Below the pieces are notes generated by a model that made no database searches, had not been told where the DNA came from, and saw only the letters and a program-made list of their open reading frames with translations. This document shows, piece by piece, positions 26,243 to 34,025 of a stretch of 35,982 nt of DNA. The translations under genes and the position numbers were made by a program. Origin of the DNA: an uncultured Magnetospirillum sp. (GTDB lineage Bacteria; Pseudomonadota; Alphaproteobacteria; Rhodospirillales; Magnetospirillaceae); contig NZ_CAINTR010000146.1 of NCBI RefSeq assembly GCF_903853455.1, positions 1 to 35,982 of the forward strand, in the 5' to 3' direction. Within the stretch, counting starts at the first letter, position 1. Each line of letters begins with the position of its first letter.

Positions 26243-26599
26243 ATGCCCCACGAAACCGCCGCCAGCGGAATGGAACGGCGCCGTTATCCCCGCTTCCAGG
26301 GATTCGGCCTGATGGCCAATATCGGGGGCAAGCTGGTCCGGGTGACCGGCGTGTCGGCCGGCGGCATGAAGCTTGAGAAAGGGTTCAAGCTGGTGCCCGA
26401 GTCCATGCGTTTCACCCTCTACCCCACCGATGGCGGCAAGGTCGACATCAACAAGGGGATCGGCGGCACCTGCCGGCTGGTCCGCGAGGGAAGCGACTTC
26501 ATCGCCATGCGCTTCGATCCCGCCACCTATCGACTGGTGAAATTCGTCGCCGACTGCACCAATGCCGGCCCCGAGCGGGATTCCTTCTTGGACAAATAG
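26243..26599 (+). CDS. PilZ-domain protein (probable c-di-GMP receptor)
   Basis: The 118-residue single-domain protein opens with MERRRYPRF, holding the RxxxR motif that grips c-di-GMP, followed by VTGVSAGGMKL, which fits the second motif (D/N-x-S-x-x-G) except that the D/N is Gly, so binding may be weaker. It ends in a PilZ-type FVADCT strand. ATG 26243 has AGG 6 bases upstream; an in-frame TTG at 26210 is not needed. It is flanked by a STAS protein and a hook-type flagellar gene, so a motility role is a reasonable inference. A 15-bp duplication covers its stop codon. Confidence 0.78.
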   Translation: MPHETAASGMERRRYPRFQGFGLMANIGGKLVRVTGVSAGGMKLEKGFKLVPESMRFTLYPTDGGKVDINKGIGGTCRLVREGSDFIAMRFDPATYRLVKFVADCTNAGPERDSFLDK

Positions 26600-26620
26600 G
26601 CTTGGCTTGGACAAATAGGC
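26587..26620. repeat. 15-bp direct repeat over the PilZ stop codon
   Basis: CTTGGACAAATAGGC occurs at 26587-26601 and again at 26606-26620, a 19-base period with 4 bases between. The first copy contains the PilZ stop codon TAG. A small slippage duplication is the simplest reading. Confidence 0.7.
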
Positions 26621-26716
26621 AAGATTTTCCCGGCGGACCGGGGCGAAACCGGCCATGGGCAATTCGTGCCGGCCGCGCCACTACCATAACCCATTGATTC
26701 GCAACAAATTCACGAC

Positions 26717-26732
26717 TGGCCCCATGCTTGCA
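26717..26732 (+). promoter_or_regulatory. Sigma-54-type promoter of the hook gene
   Basis: TGGCCCCATGCTTGCA has the GG and GC pairs of a -24/-12 promoter exactly 10 bases apart and matches TGGCAC-N5-TTGCA at all but one position. It lies 44 bases before the hook ATG, a usual distance. Flagellar class III genes commonly use RpoN with a FlbD/FleQ-type activator, whose site is not visible to me. Confidence 0.7.
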
Positions 26733-26775
26733 GTTCCCTCCACCGGATAGATGTCCGTCGCGGATGGAGGCGATC

Positions 26776-28761
26776 ATGTTATTGGGTGCACTCGCAAACG
26801 CCAGTCAGGCCATGCAGGCCATGGACGTGTCGATGGGCACGATTTCCCAAAACGTCGCCAACGTCAACACGACCGGCTACAAGAAGGAGCAGACGCTGTT
26901 CCAGACGGTGCTGTCGGAAAACATCAAGTCGGGCGGGATAAGCCAGAACAGCACCACCGACAATTCCACCACCTCCGGCCTCAACATCTTCGGCGTGATG
27001 CCGACCAACCGCAACCTGATCAGCCTGCAAGGCACCATCAACCCGACCAACACCTGGACCGATCTGGCCATCAACGGCCGCGGCTTCTTCATGGTCACTC
27101 CACCCGACTCCACCGGCACGCCCCAGGCGTCTTCCGGCAGTGCGAACACCCTGTTCACCCGGGCCGGCACCTTCCAGCAGAAGGCGGTCGGCACCAACAG
27201 CTACTTCACCGACTCCAGCGGAAATTACCTGATGGGGTGGATGGCCGACGCCCAAGGCAACATTCCCGGCGTGACCACCTCCGCTCATTCCGGCGTCGCC
27301 AGTACGCCGGCCACCGGCGGCAGCGGGTCGTTGGTTCCGATCTACACCCAGCCGGGCCAACTCATCACCGGCGTCGCCACCACCAACATTCAAGCCGGCA
27401 TGAATCTCCCGGCCGACGCCACGGCCACCGCCAGCCCGCAAACCTTCACCGACACCTCCACCATCACCGACGGCACCGGTGCGGCTCAGGATCTGACCAT
27501 GACCTGGACCCGGGTCGATGGCGACAATTGGAGCGTGGCCTTCTCCTTGCCCACCACCCCGGCATCAGGCAGCGTCGGCACCATCTCCCCCAGTTCGTCG
27601 CCAGCGATCGTGACCATGGACGCCTCCGGCAACATCACCGCCGTGAACCCCGCATCGGCCTCGGGAACCGGTTATGCCCCATTGATCATCGACTGGTCGA
27701 GCGGCCCCACCATCACCACCACGCCCAGCATCAACCTCGCCAGCCAAAAGCCGACCTTGCAAGAGGTCCCGGTGTCGTTGACCGTCTACGACAACGCCTA
27801 CAACGCGGAAACCCTGCCCGTCACCTTCGAGCGCGCCGGCAATGACCAGTGGTATATGCGCGTCAACGTGCCTCCGGCGGCGGGAACGGTAAGCGCCCTG
27901 ACCGCATCCGGCGCCACCGCCGGCTCAAGCTCGATTCCTATCACCTTCGACGGCACCGGTCATATCGTCTCGCCCAGCAGCCTCGGCTTCAGCGTGGCCT
28001 GGACGCCGTCGGTGACGCCGACCGCACCGGCGACGGTGCCCATCCCGACGGTGCTGACCGCCTACTCCTCGTCCATCACCACGGCGGTGGGGACGGTAAC
28101 GGCGCCATCCCTGCCGGCGACGGCGGCGCAATTAGCCACCTACGGCACCGCGCTGGACACCGCTCTCGCCGGAGTAGCGGTCGCGGCACCGGCGACGGCG
28201 GCCGACTTGACCGCTTACTCGGCGTCCCTGGTGTCGGCCCTGTCGACCGCCTCCGACGCCACCCAAACCGCCTTGACCAAGGCGGCGGCGGCGGCGGGGA
28301 CCAGTACGGTAACGTTCGACCCCTCCAAGATGACCCAGTTTGTGGGAGCATCACCGACTACCGTCGATATCAAGACCATCACTCAGGACGGCTATGCGTC
28401 CGGCGTCATGGACAGCGCCAGCTTCACCAGCACCGGCGAACTGATCGCCCACTTCAACAATGGCCAAACCCGGACACTGGCCATGGTGCCGGTGGCCAGC
28501 TTCGTCGCGCCGGATCAGCTCAATCCGGTTTCCGGCACCCTGTTCCAGGCGACGCAAGCGGCGGGCGCCGAAACCATCGGGAGCATCGGCTCGCAAGGCA
28601 GCGGCGCACAGATCGAGGCGTCGGCGGTGGAAACCTCCAACGTGGATCTGGCCGACGAGTTCTCCCGGATGATCCTGACCCAAACGGCCTATTCCATGAA
28701 CTCCAAGGTGTTCACCACCGCCGACGAGATGTTTCAGACCAGTCGCGACTTGCTCAAATAG
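26776..28761 (+). CDS. flgE: Flagellar hook protein FlgE-type
   Basis: The 661-residue protein starts with the rod/hook N-terminal motif (SMGTISQNVANVNTTGYKKEQ) and ends with the matching hook/basal-body C-terminal motif (SNVDLADEFSRMILTQTAYSMNSKVFTTADEMF), both needed for axial assembly and type III export. Between them lies a long Ala/Thr/Ser/Gly/Pro-rich region with beta-strand character. FlgE of alphaproteobacteria is often long; FlgF or FlgG would be about 250 residues, so FlgE is the best call. ATG 26776 follows GGAGG by 5 bases. No flgD, flgK or other flagellar gene neighbours it, so this is an orphan or second hook gene. Its last codons are 17 bases from the convergent aminotransferase. 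Confidence 0.85.
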   Translation: MLLGALANASQAMQAMDVSMGTISQNVANVNTTGYKKEQTLFQTVLSENIKSGGISQNSTTDNSTTSGLNIFGVMPTNRNLISLQGTINPTNTWTDLAINGRGFFMVTPPDSTGTPQASSGSANTLFTRAGTFQQKAVGTNSYFTDSSGNYLMGWMADAQGNIPGVTTSAHSGVASTPATGGSGSLVPIYTQPGQLITGVATTNIQAGMNLPADATATASPQTFTDTSTITDGTGAAQDLTMTWTRVDGDNWSVAFSLPTTPASGSVGTISPSSSPAIVTMDASGNITAVNPASASGTGYAPLIIDWSSGPTITTTPSINLASQKPTLQEVPVSLTVYDNAYNAETLPVTFERAGNDQWYMRVNVPPAAGTVSALTASGATAGSSSIPITFDGTGHIVSPSSLGFSVAWTPSVTPTAPATVPIPTVLTAYSSSITTAVGTVTAPSLPATAAQLATYGTALDTALAGVAVAAPATAADLTAYSASLVSALSTASDATQTALTKAAAAAGTSTVTFDPSKMTQFVGASPTTVDIKTITQDGYASGVMDSASFTSTGELIAHFNNGQTRTLAMVPVASFVAPDQLNPVSGTLFQATQAAGAETIGSIGSQGSGAQIEASAVETSNVDLADEFSRMILTQTAYSMNSKVFTTADEMFQTSRDLLK

Positions 28762-28778
28762 CCTTCTCACGCAGGGAC

Positions 28779-29933
28779 CTATCTCCGCCACGCCTTCAGG
28801 CGGCGGGCGGCCTCGGCCATGTCGGCCGCCGCGCCGGCATAGGAAAACCGCAGGGTCCGCGATCCCTCGTAAGGGTCGAAATCCACCCCCGGCGTTGCCG
28901 CCACTCCGGTCTCGGCCAGCATGCGGCGGCAGAAGGCGCGGCTGTCATTGGTCAATTCCGCGATGTCGGCATAGAGGTAGAAGGCGCCATCCGACGGCGC
29001 CAGCCGACCAAATCCCGCCGCCGGCAACTCGGTCAGCAGGATGTCGCGGTTCTCCCGGTAGGCGGCGACGCGGGCATCCAGTTCCTCGGCGCAGTCGAAT
29101 ACCACCTCCGCCGCCAGTTGCGACAGGGTCGGCGGCGAGATGAACAGATTCTGCTGCAGACATTCCACCGCCCGGATCAGGTCGGGGGGGATTACCATCC
29201 ATCCCAGCCGCCAGCCGGTCATGGCGTAGTATTTCGAAAAGCTGTTGACGATCACCGCATGCGGCGCCGCCGCCAAGCCGGCGACGGTGGCGGCGGGACC
29301 GCCGAAGGTGATGCCGTGGTAGATCTCGTCGGAGATCAGCCGGATGCTTTGCTGCTCGCACCAGGCGGCCAGGTCCGCCACCTCCCCGGCCGACAGCATG
29401 CTGCCGGTGGGATTGGAGGGGCTGGCCACCACCACGCCGTCCAGGCGTCCCTCCACCTTCTCCAGCACCTCGACCGAAAGCTGCCAGCGGCTGGCCGGAC
29501 CGACCGGGACGTCGACGCACTCGACGCCCAGGGCCGTCAGGATGTTGCGATAGGCGGGATAGCCCGGCGCCGCCACCGCCACCCGGTCGCCGGGAGCGAA
29601 GGCGGCCAGGAAGGACAACAGGAAGCCGGCCGACGAGCCGGTGGTGACGCAGATACGCTCCACCGGCACCGCGGCCCCGTAGGTCTCGGCGTAATGACGG
29701 CTGATGCGCTGGCGCAGGGCGTCGGTGCCGAGCGCCAGGGTATAGCCCAGCGGTTCCGCCATCAGAGCCTTGGCAGCGACCAGCCGCACCCGCTCCGGCG
29801 CTTGCCCCGAAGGCTGCCCCACCTCCAGATGGAGGACGTCGCCGCCCTCGGCCTGACGGCGGGCGGCGTCGCGCATGACGTCCATGACGATGAACGGCGC
29901 GATGGCGCCCCGTTCGGCGACCTTGAACGCCAT
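28779..29933 (-). CDS. PLP-dependent class I/II aminotransferase
   Basis: The 384-residue enzyme has the fold-type I signature: Asn174 in PSNPTG, Asp202 in SDEIY, and the PLP lysine (Lys234) in SFSKYYAMTGWRLGW. N-terminal VMDVMRDAARRQAEGGDVLHLEVGQP is typical of aspartate/aromatic-type enzymes of this class. The amino donor cannot be read from sequence. ATG 29933 shares its A with the stop TGA of the upstream gamma-glutamyltransferase-like gene (TGATG), so the two are translated together. Substrate relation between the two enzymes is unknown. Confidence 0.9.
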   Translation of the reverse strand: MAFKVAERGAIAPFIVMDVMRDAARRQAEGGDVLHLEVGQPSGQAPERVRLVAAKALMAEPLGYTLALGTDALRQRISRHYAETYGAAVPVERICVTTGSSAGFLLSFLAAFAPGDRVAVAAPGYPAYRNILTALGVECVDVPVGPASRWQLSVEVLEKVEGRLDGVVVASPSNPTGSMLSAGEVADLAAWCEQQSIRLISDEIYHGITFGGPAATVAGLAAAPHAVIVNSFSKYYAMTGWRLGWMVIPPDLIRAVECLQQNLFISPPTLSQLAAEVVFDCAEELDARVAAYRENRDILLTELPAAGFGRLAPSDGAFYLYADIAELTNDSRAFCRRMLAETGVAATPGVDFDPYEGSRTLRFSYAGAAADMAEAARRLKAWRR

Positions 29934-31531
29934 CAGGGCTTGCCCACCACGCTCGCCAGCCCGAAACCGCGCGGGTCGGTGGCGGCGTCGCAGCTGGCGA
30001 AGTTCTTGTAGCCGCCGGGACATTGCAGCGCCTCGACCCGGCTCGGCATGGCCACCGGGCTGATCTGATGGCCACGCTGCTGCAACGGGGCGGGATCGAA
30101 GGCATAGGTGCCGCTCTCCACGAACACCGCGTCCGGGGTGGCGGGCTGAACTAGGCGCGGAACCGCCAGGGCGTCGCCGATGGACTTGGACTCGACGGTC
30201 GCGGCCAGGAAGCTGGCGACCAGCGCCGCCGGCGCCGTCCCTCCTCCCGAAGCCGTGCCGGCGAAATGGACTTCGTGGTTGTTGGGGTTGACGGTCATCA
30301 TGGTAGTGAGGGCCGGCGGACCGTTGGGGCCGGGAACTCCGGCCAGGACGATGCCGGTGCCGGGGATGACCCGGCCGCTGCCGAACAGGCCGTAGGTGGT
30401 GACGCTGCAGGCCACCGTGGAGCCCGTGACATCCATGACGACGAAGCCGGTCGCCACCGGATTGTCGGTGGGCGGGGCGGACGCGCCGGACGCCGGAACG
30501 TGGTGGTCGGGGTTGTAGCCGGCCATCAGGTCGGCCAGATGCTTCTCGCTCACCAGTCCGGCCGGGTCGTCGGTGGTCCAGCCGTTGGGACGCATCCAGC
30601 GGGCGCGGTCGACGAAGACGCGGCCGGAGGCCTCGGCCAGCAGATGCGGCCGCTCCGCGGCCGACGCCTTGCCCCAGCGCTCCCACACCGCTCCGATCAT
30701 CTCGGCGGCGACGGTGCTGCCCACCGAGGGCGGCGGCGCGAAATGGGCGACGTCGTTGCCGACCTTGACCGTCAGGGTGTCGCGCCAGGTCGGCCTGACG
30801 TCGCGGAGATCCTCCAGGGACAGGGTGCCGCCCGCCGTTTGGACGCCCTTCACCAGATCGCGCGCCCCGATGCCGGTGTAGAAGTCGCCGGTGTTGCGCC
30901 GCAGATTGGCGATCACCGCCGCCAGTTGCGGCTGCAGCAGGGTGTCGCCCTCGCGCAGAACGCTGCCGTCGGGACGGAAGAACACCGCGCGCGCCGCCGG
31001 ATCGCGCCCCAGGACGGGCACGGCGCGGGCCAGATCGGCGGCCAAGGCGCGCGAGACGGCGGTGCCGCTGCGCGCCAGCCGCTCGGGCTCGACCAGCAGG
31101 CTTTCATGGCGCAGCCGGCCGTATTTGGCGTGCAAGGCGAAGAACCCGCGAGGATTGGCAGGCACCGCCGACGGCGCCGCTCCACCCGCCGTCGAGGCGA
31201 TGGCGGGGAACTCGATGACTTCCGTCTTTTTTCTGCCGCTATCGTGTACTATGCATGAGCCGCCGCCACCCAGGCTGGCGGCGGACGGATAGGTGACGGC
31301 CAAGGTGAAGTACATCGCGGTCGCCGCGTCGGCGGCGCTTCCGCCGGCGGACAGGACGTCGCGTCCGACCAGCGCGGCCCGGGGTTCATCGGCGGCGACC
31401 ATGCCGGCAAAGCCTTTGATGTGGCCGATGGTGCCGACCGGACGCGTATCGGCCGTGTCGCAGGCGCCGACGGCCAGAATCGTCGCCGCCATCGCGATCC
31501 AGCGACCGTGACCGAAGCGGCCGCGTAACAT
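29933..31531 (-). CDS. Divergent gamma-glutamyltransferase-like lipoprotein
   Basis: From ATG 31531 the product has 532 residues, with a lipobox (ILAVGAC, Cys24) behind a 23-residue signal peptide, so it should be lipid-anchored in the periplasm. The body follows the GGT pattern: AADEPRAALVGRDVLSAGGS and AADAATAM near the N-terminus and, in the small subunit, VATGFVVMDVTGSTVACSVT. The nucleophile Thr361 of the self-cleaving Ntn-hydrolase is kept, but the usual TTH is ATG, and the oxyanion-loop PGG is GGG, so activity may differ. ATG 31567 (AAGGA just upstream) is an alternative start and would overlap the divergent protease gene by 14 bases. Confidence 0.75.
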   Translation of the reverse strand: MLRGRFGHGRWIAMAATILAVGACDTADTRPVGTIGHIKGFAGMVAADEPRAALVGRDVLSAGGSAADAATAMYFTLAVTYPSAASLGGGGSCIVHDSGRKKTEVIEFPAIASTAGGAAPSAVPANPRGFFALHAKYGRLRHESLLVEPERLARSGTAVSRALAADLARAVPVLGRDPAARAVFFRPDGSVLREGDTLLQPQLAAVIANLRRNTGDFYTGIGARDLVKGVQTAGGTLSLEDLRDVRPTWRDTLTVKVGNDVAHFAPPPSVGSTVAAEMIGAVWERWGKASAAERPHLLAEASGRVFVDRARWMRPNGWTTDDPAGLVSEKHLADLMAGYNPDHHVPASGASAPPTDNPVATGFVVMDVTGSTVACSVTTYGLFGSGRVIPGTGIVLAGVPGPNGPPALTTMMTVNPNNHEVHFAGTASGGGTAPAALVASFLAATVESKSIGDALAVPRLVQPATPDAVFVESGTYAFDPAPLQQRGHQISPVAMPSRVEALQCPGGYKNFASCDAATDPRGFGLASVVGKP

Positions 31532-31553
31532 ATTGACCGACGGGGAATGATCC

Positions 31554-32924
31554 TTGCTCACGCGCATATTCCTTCTGGTGACGTTCGTGTTCGCGTTGTT
31601 CGCCTCCCCGGGCCAGGCCCAGGCGCAGCAGCAGCGGCAGTTCATCCGCGACGCGGAGGTGGAAAATACCATCCGGACCTTCGGCGCGCCAATCTTTCAG
31701 GCGGCCGGTCTGGACCCCGCCGCGATCCGCATCCTGCTGATCATGGATCCGACCCTGAACGCCTTTGTCGCGGGCGGTCAGAACATCTTTTTCCACACCG
31801 GCCTGATCATCCGCTCGGAAAATCCCGGCCAGTTGATCGGGGTGATGGCCCACGAAACCGGCCACATCGCCGGTGGACATCTCATCCGCAACGCCGACGC
31901 CATGAGCAACGCCTCGACCGAAGCCATCCTGGGCATGCTGCTGGGGGCGGCGGCCGGGGCGGTCAGCAAGCGCGGCGAGGCGGCCGGCGCCATCATGGGG
32001 GGCACCCAGGACGTGGCCATGCGCAGTCTGCTGGCCTTCTCGCGCAGCCAGGAGCAGCAGGCCGACCAGATGGCCATGCGCTTTCTCGACGACACCCAGG
32101 AATCGGCCAAGGGCTTGCTGGAGTTCTTCGAAATCCTCGGCGACCAGGAGATTCTGGTCTCGGCGCGCCAAGACCCCTATGTCCGTACCCACCCGCTGAC
32201 CCGCGACCGCGTCGCCTTCGTGCGCGAGCATGTGGAGGCGTCGCCCTACACCAACCAGCCCTGGCCGCCGGAATGGGTGGAGATGCACCGCCGGATCAGG
32301 GCCAAGCTGTATGCCTTCGTCGAGCCGCCGATCAAGACCCTGCTGCGCTACAAGGACACCGACACCAGCATCGAGGCGCGCTATGCCCGCGCCATCGCCC
32401 TTTACCGCCGGCCCGATCTGGAGGGCGCCCTGGCGGCCATCAACAGCCTGATCAAGGAACGTCCGAAGGATCCCTATTTCTGGGAGCTGAAGGGCCAGAT
32501 GCTGTTCGAGAACGCCCGCGTCGCCGAATCCGTCGAGCCCTACAAGACGGCGGTGTCGCTGCTGCCCAACAGCGCCCTGCTGCGCCTGGGACTGGGGCAG
32601 TCGGAGATCGAGAGCGAAAATCCCGCCCTGCTGTCCGACGCGGCGAACAACCTGACCATCGCCGTCCATCTCGAGCCCGACGACCGCTTCGCGTGGCAGC
32701 AACTGGCCATCGCCTTCGGCCGTGACGGCAACGAGGGCATGGCCTCCTACGCCCTGGCCGAGGCCGCCCTGCTGGGCGGCAAGTTGTCCGAAGCCAGCTT
32801 CCACGCCAACAAGGCCGAGGAGTTGCTGCCCAAGCAAGGGGCGATCTGGCTGCGCATCCAAGACATCAAGCAGCAGGCCTCGCAGGTCCGGGCCGCCAAG
32901 GAAAAAGAGCGCAAGTGGTGGTGA
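31554..32924 (+). CDS. M48-family Zn metalloprotease with TPR domain, BepA-like
   Basis: The 456-residue protein has a signal peptide (cleaved after QAQA, about residue 24), a Zn-protease domain with HETGH (His100, Glu101, His104) and a third ligand Glu in the SRSQEQQAD stretch, then a helical C-terminal region of TPR-type repeats (IEARYARAIALYRR, LPNSALLRLGLGQ). Its layout matches BepA/YfgC, periplasmic chaperone-proteases that maintain outer-membrane proteins such as LptD. Start is TTG 31554, 7 bases after GGGGA. It is divergent from the gamma-glutamyltransferase-like gene with almost no space between. Confidence 0.9.
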   Translation: MLTRIFLLVTFVFALFASPGQAQAQQQRQFIRDAEVENTIRTFGAPIFQAAGLDPAAIRILLIMDPTLNAFVAGGQNIFFHTGLIIRSENPGQLIGVMAHETGHIAGGHLIRNADAMSNASTEAILGMLLGAAAGAVSKRGEAAGAIMGGTQDVAMRSLLAFSRSQEQQADQMAMRFLDDTQESAKGLLEFFEILGDQEILVSARQDPYVRTHPLTRDRVAFVREHVEASPYTNQPWPPEWVEMHRRIRAKLYAFVEPPIKTLLRYKDTDTSIEARYARAIALYRRPDLEGALAAINSLIKERPKDPYFWELKGQMLFENARVAESVEPYKTAVSLLPNSALLRLGLGQSEIESENPALLSDAANNLTIAVHLEPDDRFAWQQLAIAFGRDGNEGMASYALAEAALLGGKLSEASFHANKAEELLPKQGAIWLRIQDIKQQASQVRAAKEKERKWW

Positions 32925-32960
32925 ATGCCGTTCCGGACAACAATTCCCCTCCAGGGGGGC

Positions 32961-32990
32961 TTGACCGCCGCCGTGTTATTCCTCTATAAG
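32961..32990 (+). promoter_or_regulatory. Promoter of tRNA-Phe
   Basis: TTGACC (32961-32966), an 18-base spacer and TATAAG (32985-32990) form a strong sigma-70-like promoter 28 bases before the tRNA 5' end. With CTATAA as -10 the spacer is 17. Confidence 0.7.
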
Positions 32991-33017
32991 CGCCTCCTCT
33001 CGACCAAGGACGCCTGT

Positions 33018-33093
33018 GCCCAGGTAGCTCAGTTGGTAGAGCATGCGACTGAAAATCGCAGTGTCGCTGGTTCGATTCCGGCCCTGGGCACCA
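33018..33093 (+). tRNA. tRNA-Phe (anticodon GAA)
   Basis: A complete cloverleaf: acceptor GCCCAGG pairs with CCTGGGC, D-arm GCTC...GAGC, anticodon stem TGCGA/TCGCA with loop CTGAAAA (anticodon GAA), T-arm GCTGG-TTCGATT-CCGGC, and an encoded CCA end. It follows a good promoter and is followed by a terminator. It stands at the border of the accessory right end of the window. Confidence 0.97.
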
Positions 33094-33096
33094 TAT

Positions 33097-33128
33097 AACC
33101 CCCTGAAACCTAACGGTTTTAGGGGGTT
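33097..33128 (+). terminator. Terminator after tRNA-Phe
   Basis: AACCCCCTGAAACC (33097-33110) pairs with GGTTTTAGGGGGTT (33115-33128) as a 14-bp stem including one G-T pair, around loop TAAC. The U-run after it is weak. Confidence 0.75.
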
Positions 33129-33310
33129 TCCATTTGTGGTGTTCGACCTCCGGTTTTTGTCCGGATGGCACGGGGGTGGCACGGCAAGGGAAGCTGAATG
33201 CAACGGGTCGAGGCGCCCACATCCCCCAAATGGCCTAACGCCACCATCACTCAGCCAAAAAAGCCGCTAGCATTGCATCGGATACCTCGACAGGAAACCT
33301 GCCTGCATAG

Positions 33311-33339
33311 TGGATATCGTCATTCACCTGCATTACAAT
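33311..33339 (+). promoter_or_regulatory. Promoter of second toxin-antitoxin pair
   Basis: TGGATA (33311-33316), a 17-base spacer and TACAAT (33334-33339) give a plausible sigma-70 promoter. Transcription should start near 33346, leaving a leader of about 20 bases before the antitoxin ATG. Confidence 0.5.
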
Positions 33340-33365
33340 GATGTTTGTTCGAACGGAGAGAGGCT

Positions 33366-33674
33366 ATGGCTGCAAACGCATTGGTGCAAACTCGCATAGA
33401 TCCGGCCGTGAAAGAACGTGCTTCGGTCGTTCTGGAGAGTATCGGCCTCACCATATCGGACGCTGTTCGCATCCTGCTGACCCGAACCGCGAACGAAGGT
33501 GCGCTTCCGTTCGCTCTGGCGAACACCCCACCAGCACATGATGCCTGGTTCCGTGGGAAAGTTCAGGAAGCATTGGATGATCACCGCCCCGTCATCTCCC
33601 ACGAAGATGTGGAGGTGCATTTTGCCAATCGTCGGGCCGCCGCGCTTCGCAAGACTTCGGCGGGTGATGCGTGA
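33366..33674 (+). CDS. RelB/DinJ-family antitoxin
   Basis: The 102-residue protein has an N-terminal ribbon-helix-helix DNA-binding region in the RelB/DinJ style: ALVQTRIDPAVKERASVVLESIGLTISDAVRILLTR. The C-terminal part (HDAWFRGKVQEALDD and beyond) should wrap the toxin. It neutralises the toxin encoded 4 bases into its stop and probably represses the operon. ATG 33366 has AGAGAGG upstream; an in-frame start at 33345 would lie in front of it. Confidence 0.87.
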   Translation: MAANALVQTRIDPAVKERASVVLESIGLTISDAVRILLTRTANEGALPFALANTPPAHDAWFRGKVQEALDDHRPVISHEDVEVHFANRRAAALRKTSAGDA

Positions 33675-33964
33675 GGCTGAAATGGTCGCCTTATGCCCGC
33701 GCAGATCGCGAGGAGATTTTCACCCACATTGAAGACGGTAATCCCCGAGCGGCGATTATGGTTGATGACCGTATCCGGGAGCATGTTGAAAATCTGATCC
33801 AGTTCCCGCACAGCGGCCGTCCAGGTCGCATCGAAGGCACACGGGAACTGGTGATTGCTGGGACCCCTTATATTGCCGCCTACTTGATCATCGCCGACAC
33901 GATCCGAATCCTCCGTGTGCTCCACGGCGCACGTGCATGGCCAGATGAAATACCCGAGACCTGA
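33671..33964 (+). CDS. ParE/RelE-family toxin
   Basis: The 97-residue protein has the same fold signature as the toxin at 10336-10614: SPYARADREEIFTHIEDGNP, then FPHSGRPGRIEGTREL, PYIAAYLI and ILRVLHGARAWP. By eye they share roughly a third of residues. GTG start overlaps the antitoxin stop by 4 bases. As with other members, the likely target is either gyrase or ribosome-bound mRNA; this cannot be told by eye. Confidence 0.88.
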   Translation: MRLKWSPYARADREEIFTHIEDGNPRAAIMVDDRIREHVENLIQFPHSGRPGRIEGTRELVIAGTPYIAAYLIIADTIRILRVLHGARAWPDEIPET

Positions 33965-33980
33965 CATTGGGCGTCGGTTC

Positions 33981-34025
33981 CCTTTCACGGCGGCGACGCG
34001 GGTTCGAATCCCGCTGTGGACGCCA
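33981..34025 (+). tRNA. tRNA-Glu 3' fragment (integration scar, not functional)
   Basis: From CCTTTCAC through CCA these 45 bases match the 3' part of an alphaproteobacterial tRNA-Glu: anticodon loop with TTC, 3' anticodon-stem GGCGG, variable GACG, T-arm GCGGG-TTCGAAT-CCCGC, acceptor 3' strand and encoded CCA. Upstream, the bases do not form the 5' acceptor, D-arm or 5' anticodon stem, so it is a partial copy. Integrases that use tRNA genes leave such 3' duplicates, so it is probably an attachment-site remnant of an element, although no integrase gene is visible here. Confidence 0.75.

Noticed and set aside
27849-30011. 720-codon plus-strand frame
   Set aside because: It overlaps the hook gene in another frame and the aminotransferase antisense; both real genes have clear motifs.
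32866-33222. Minus-strand frame with NQRHCDFQSHALPTELPG
   Set aside because: This is the antisense translation of tRNA-Phe, a well-known false protein.
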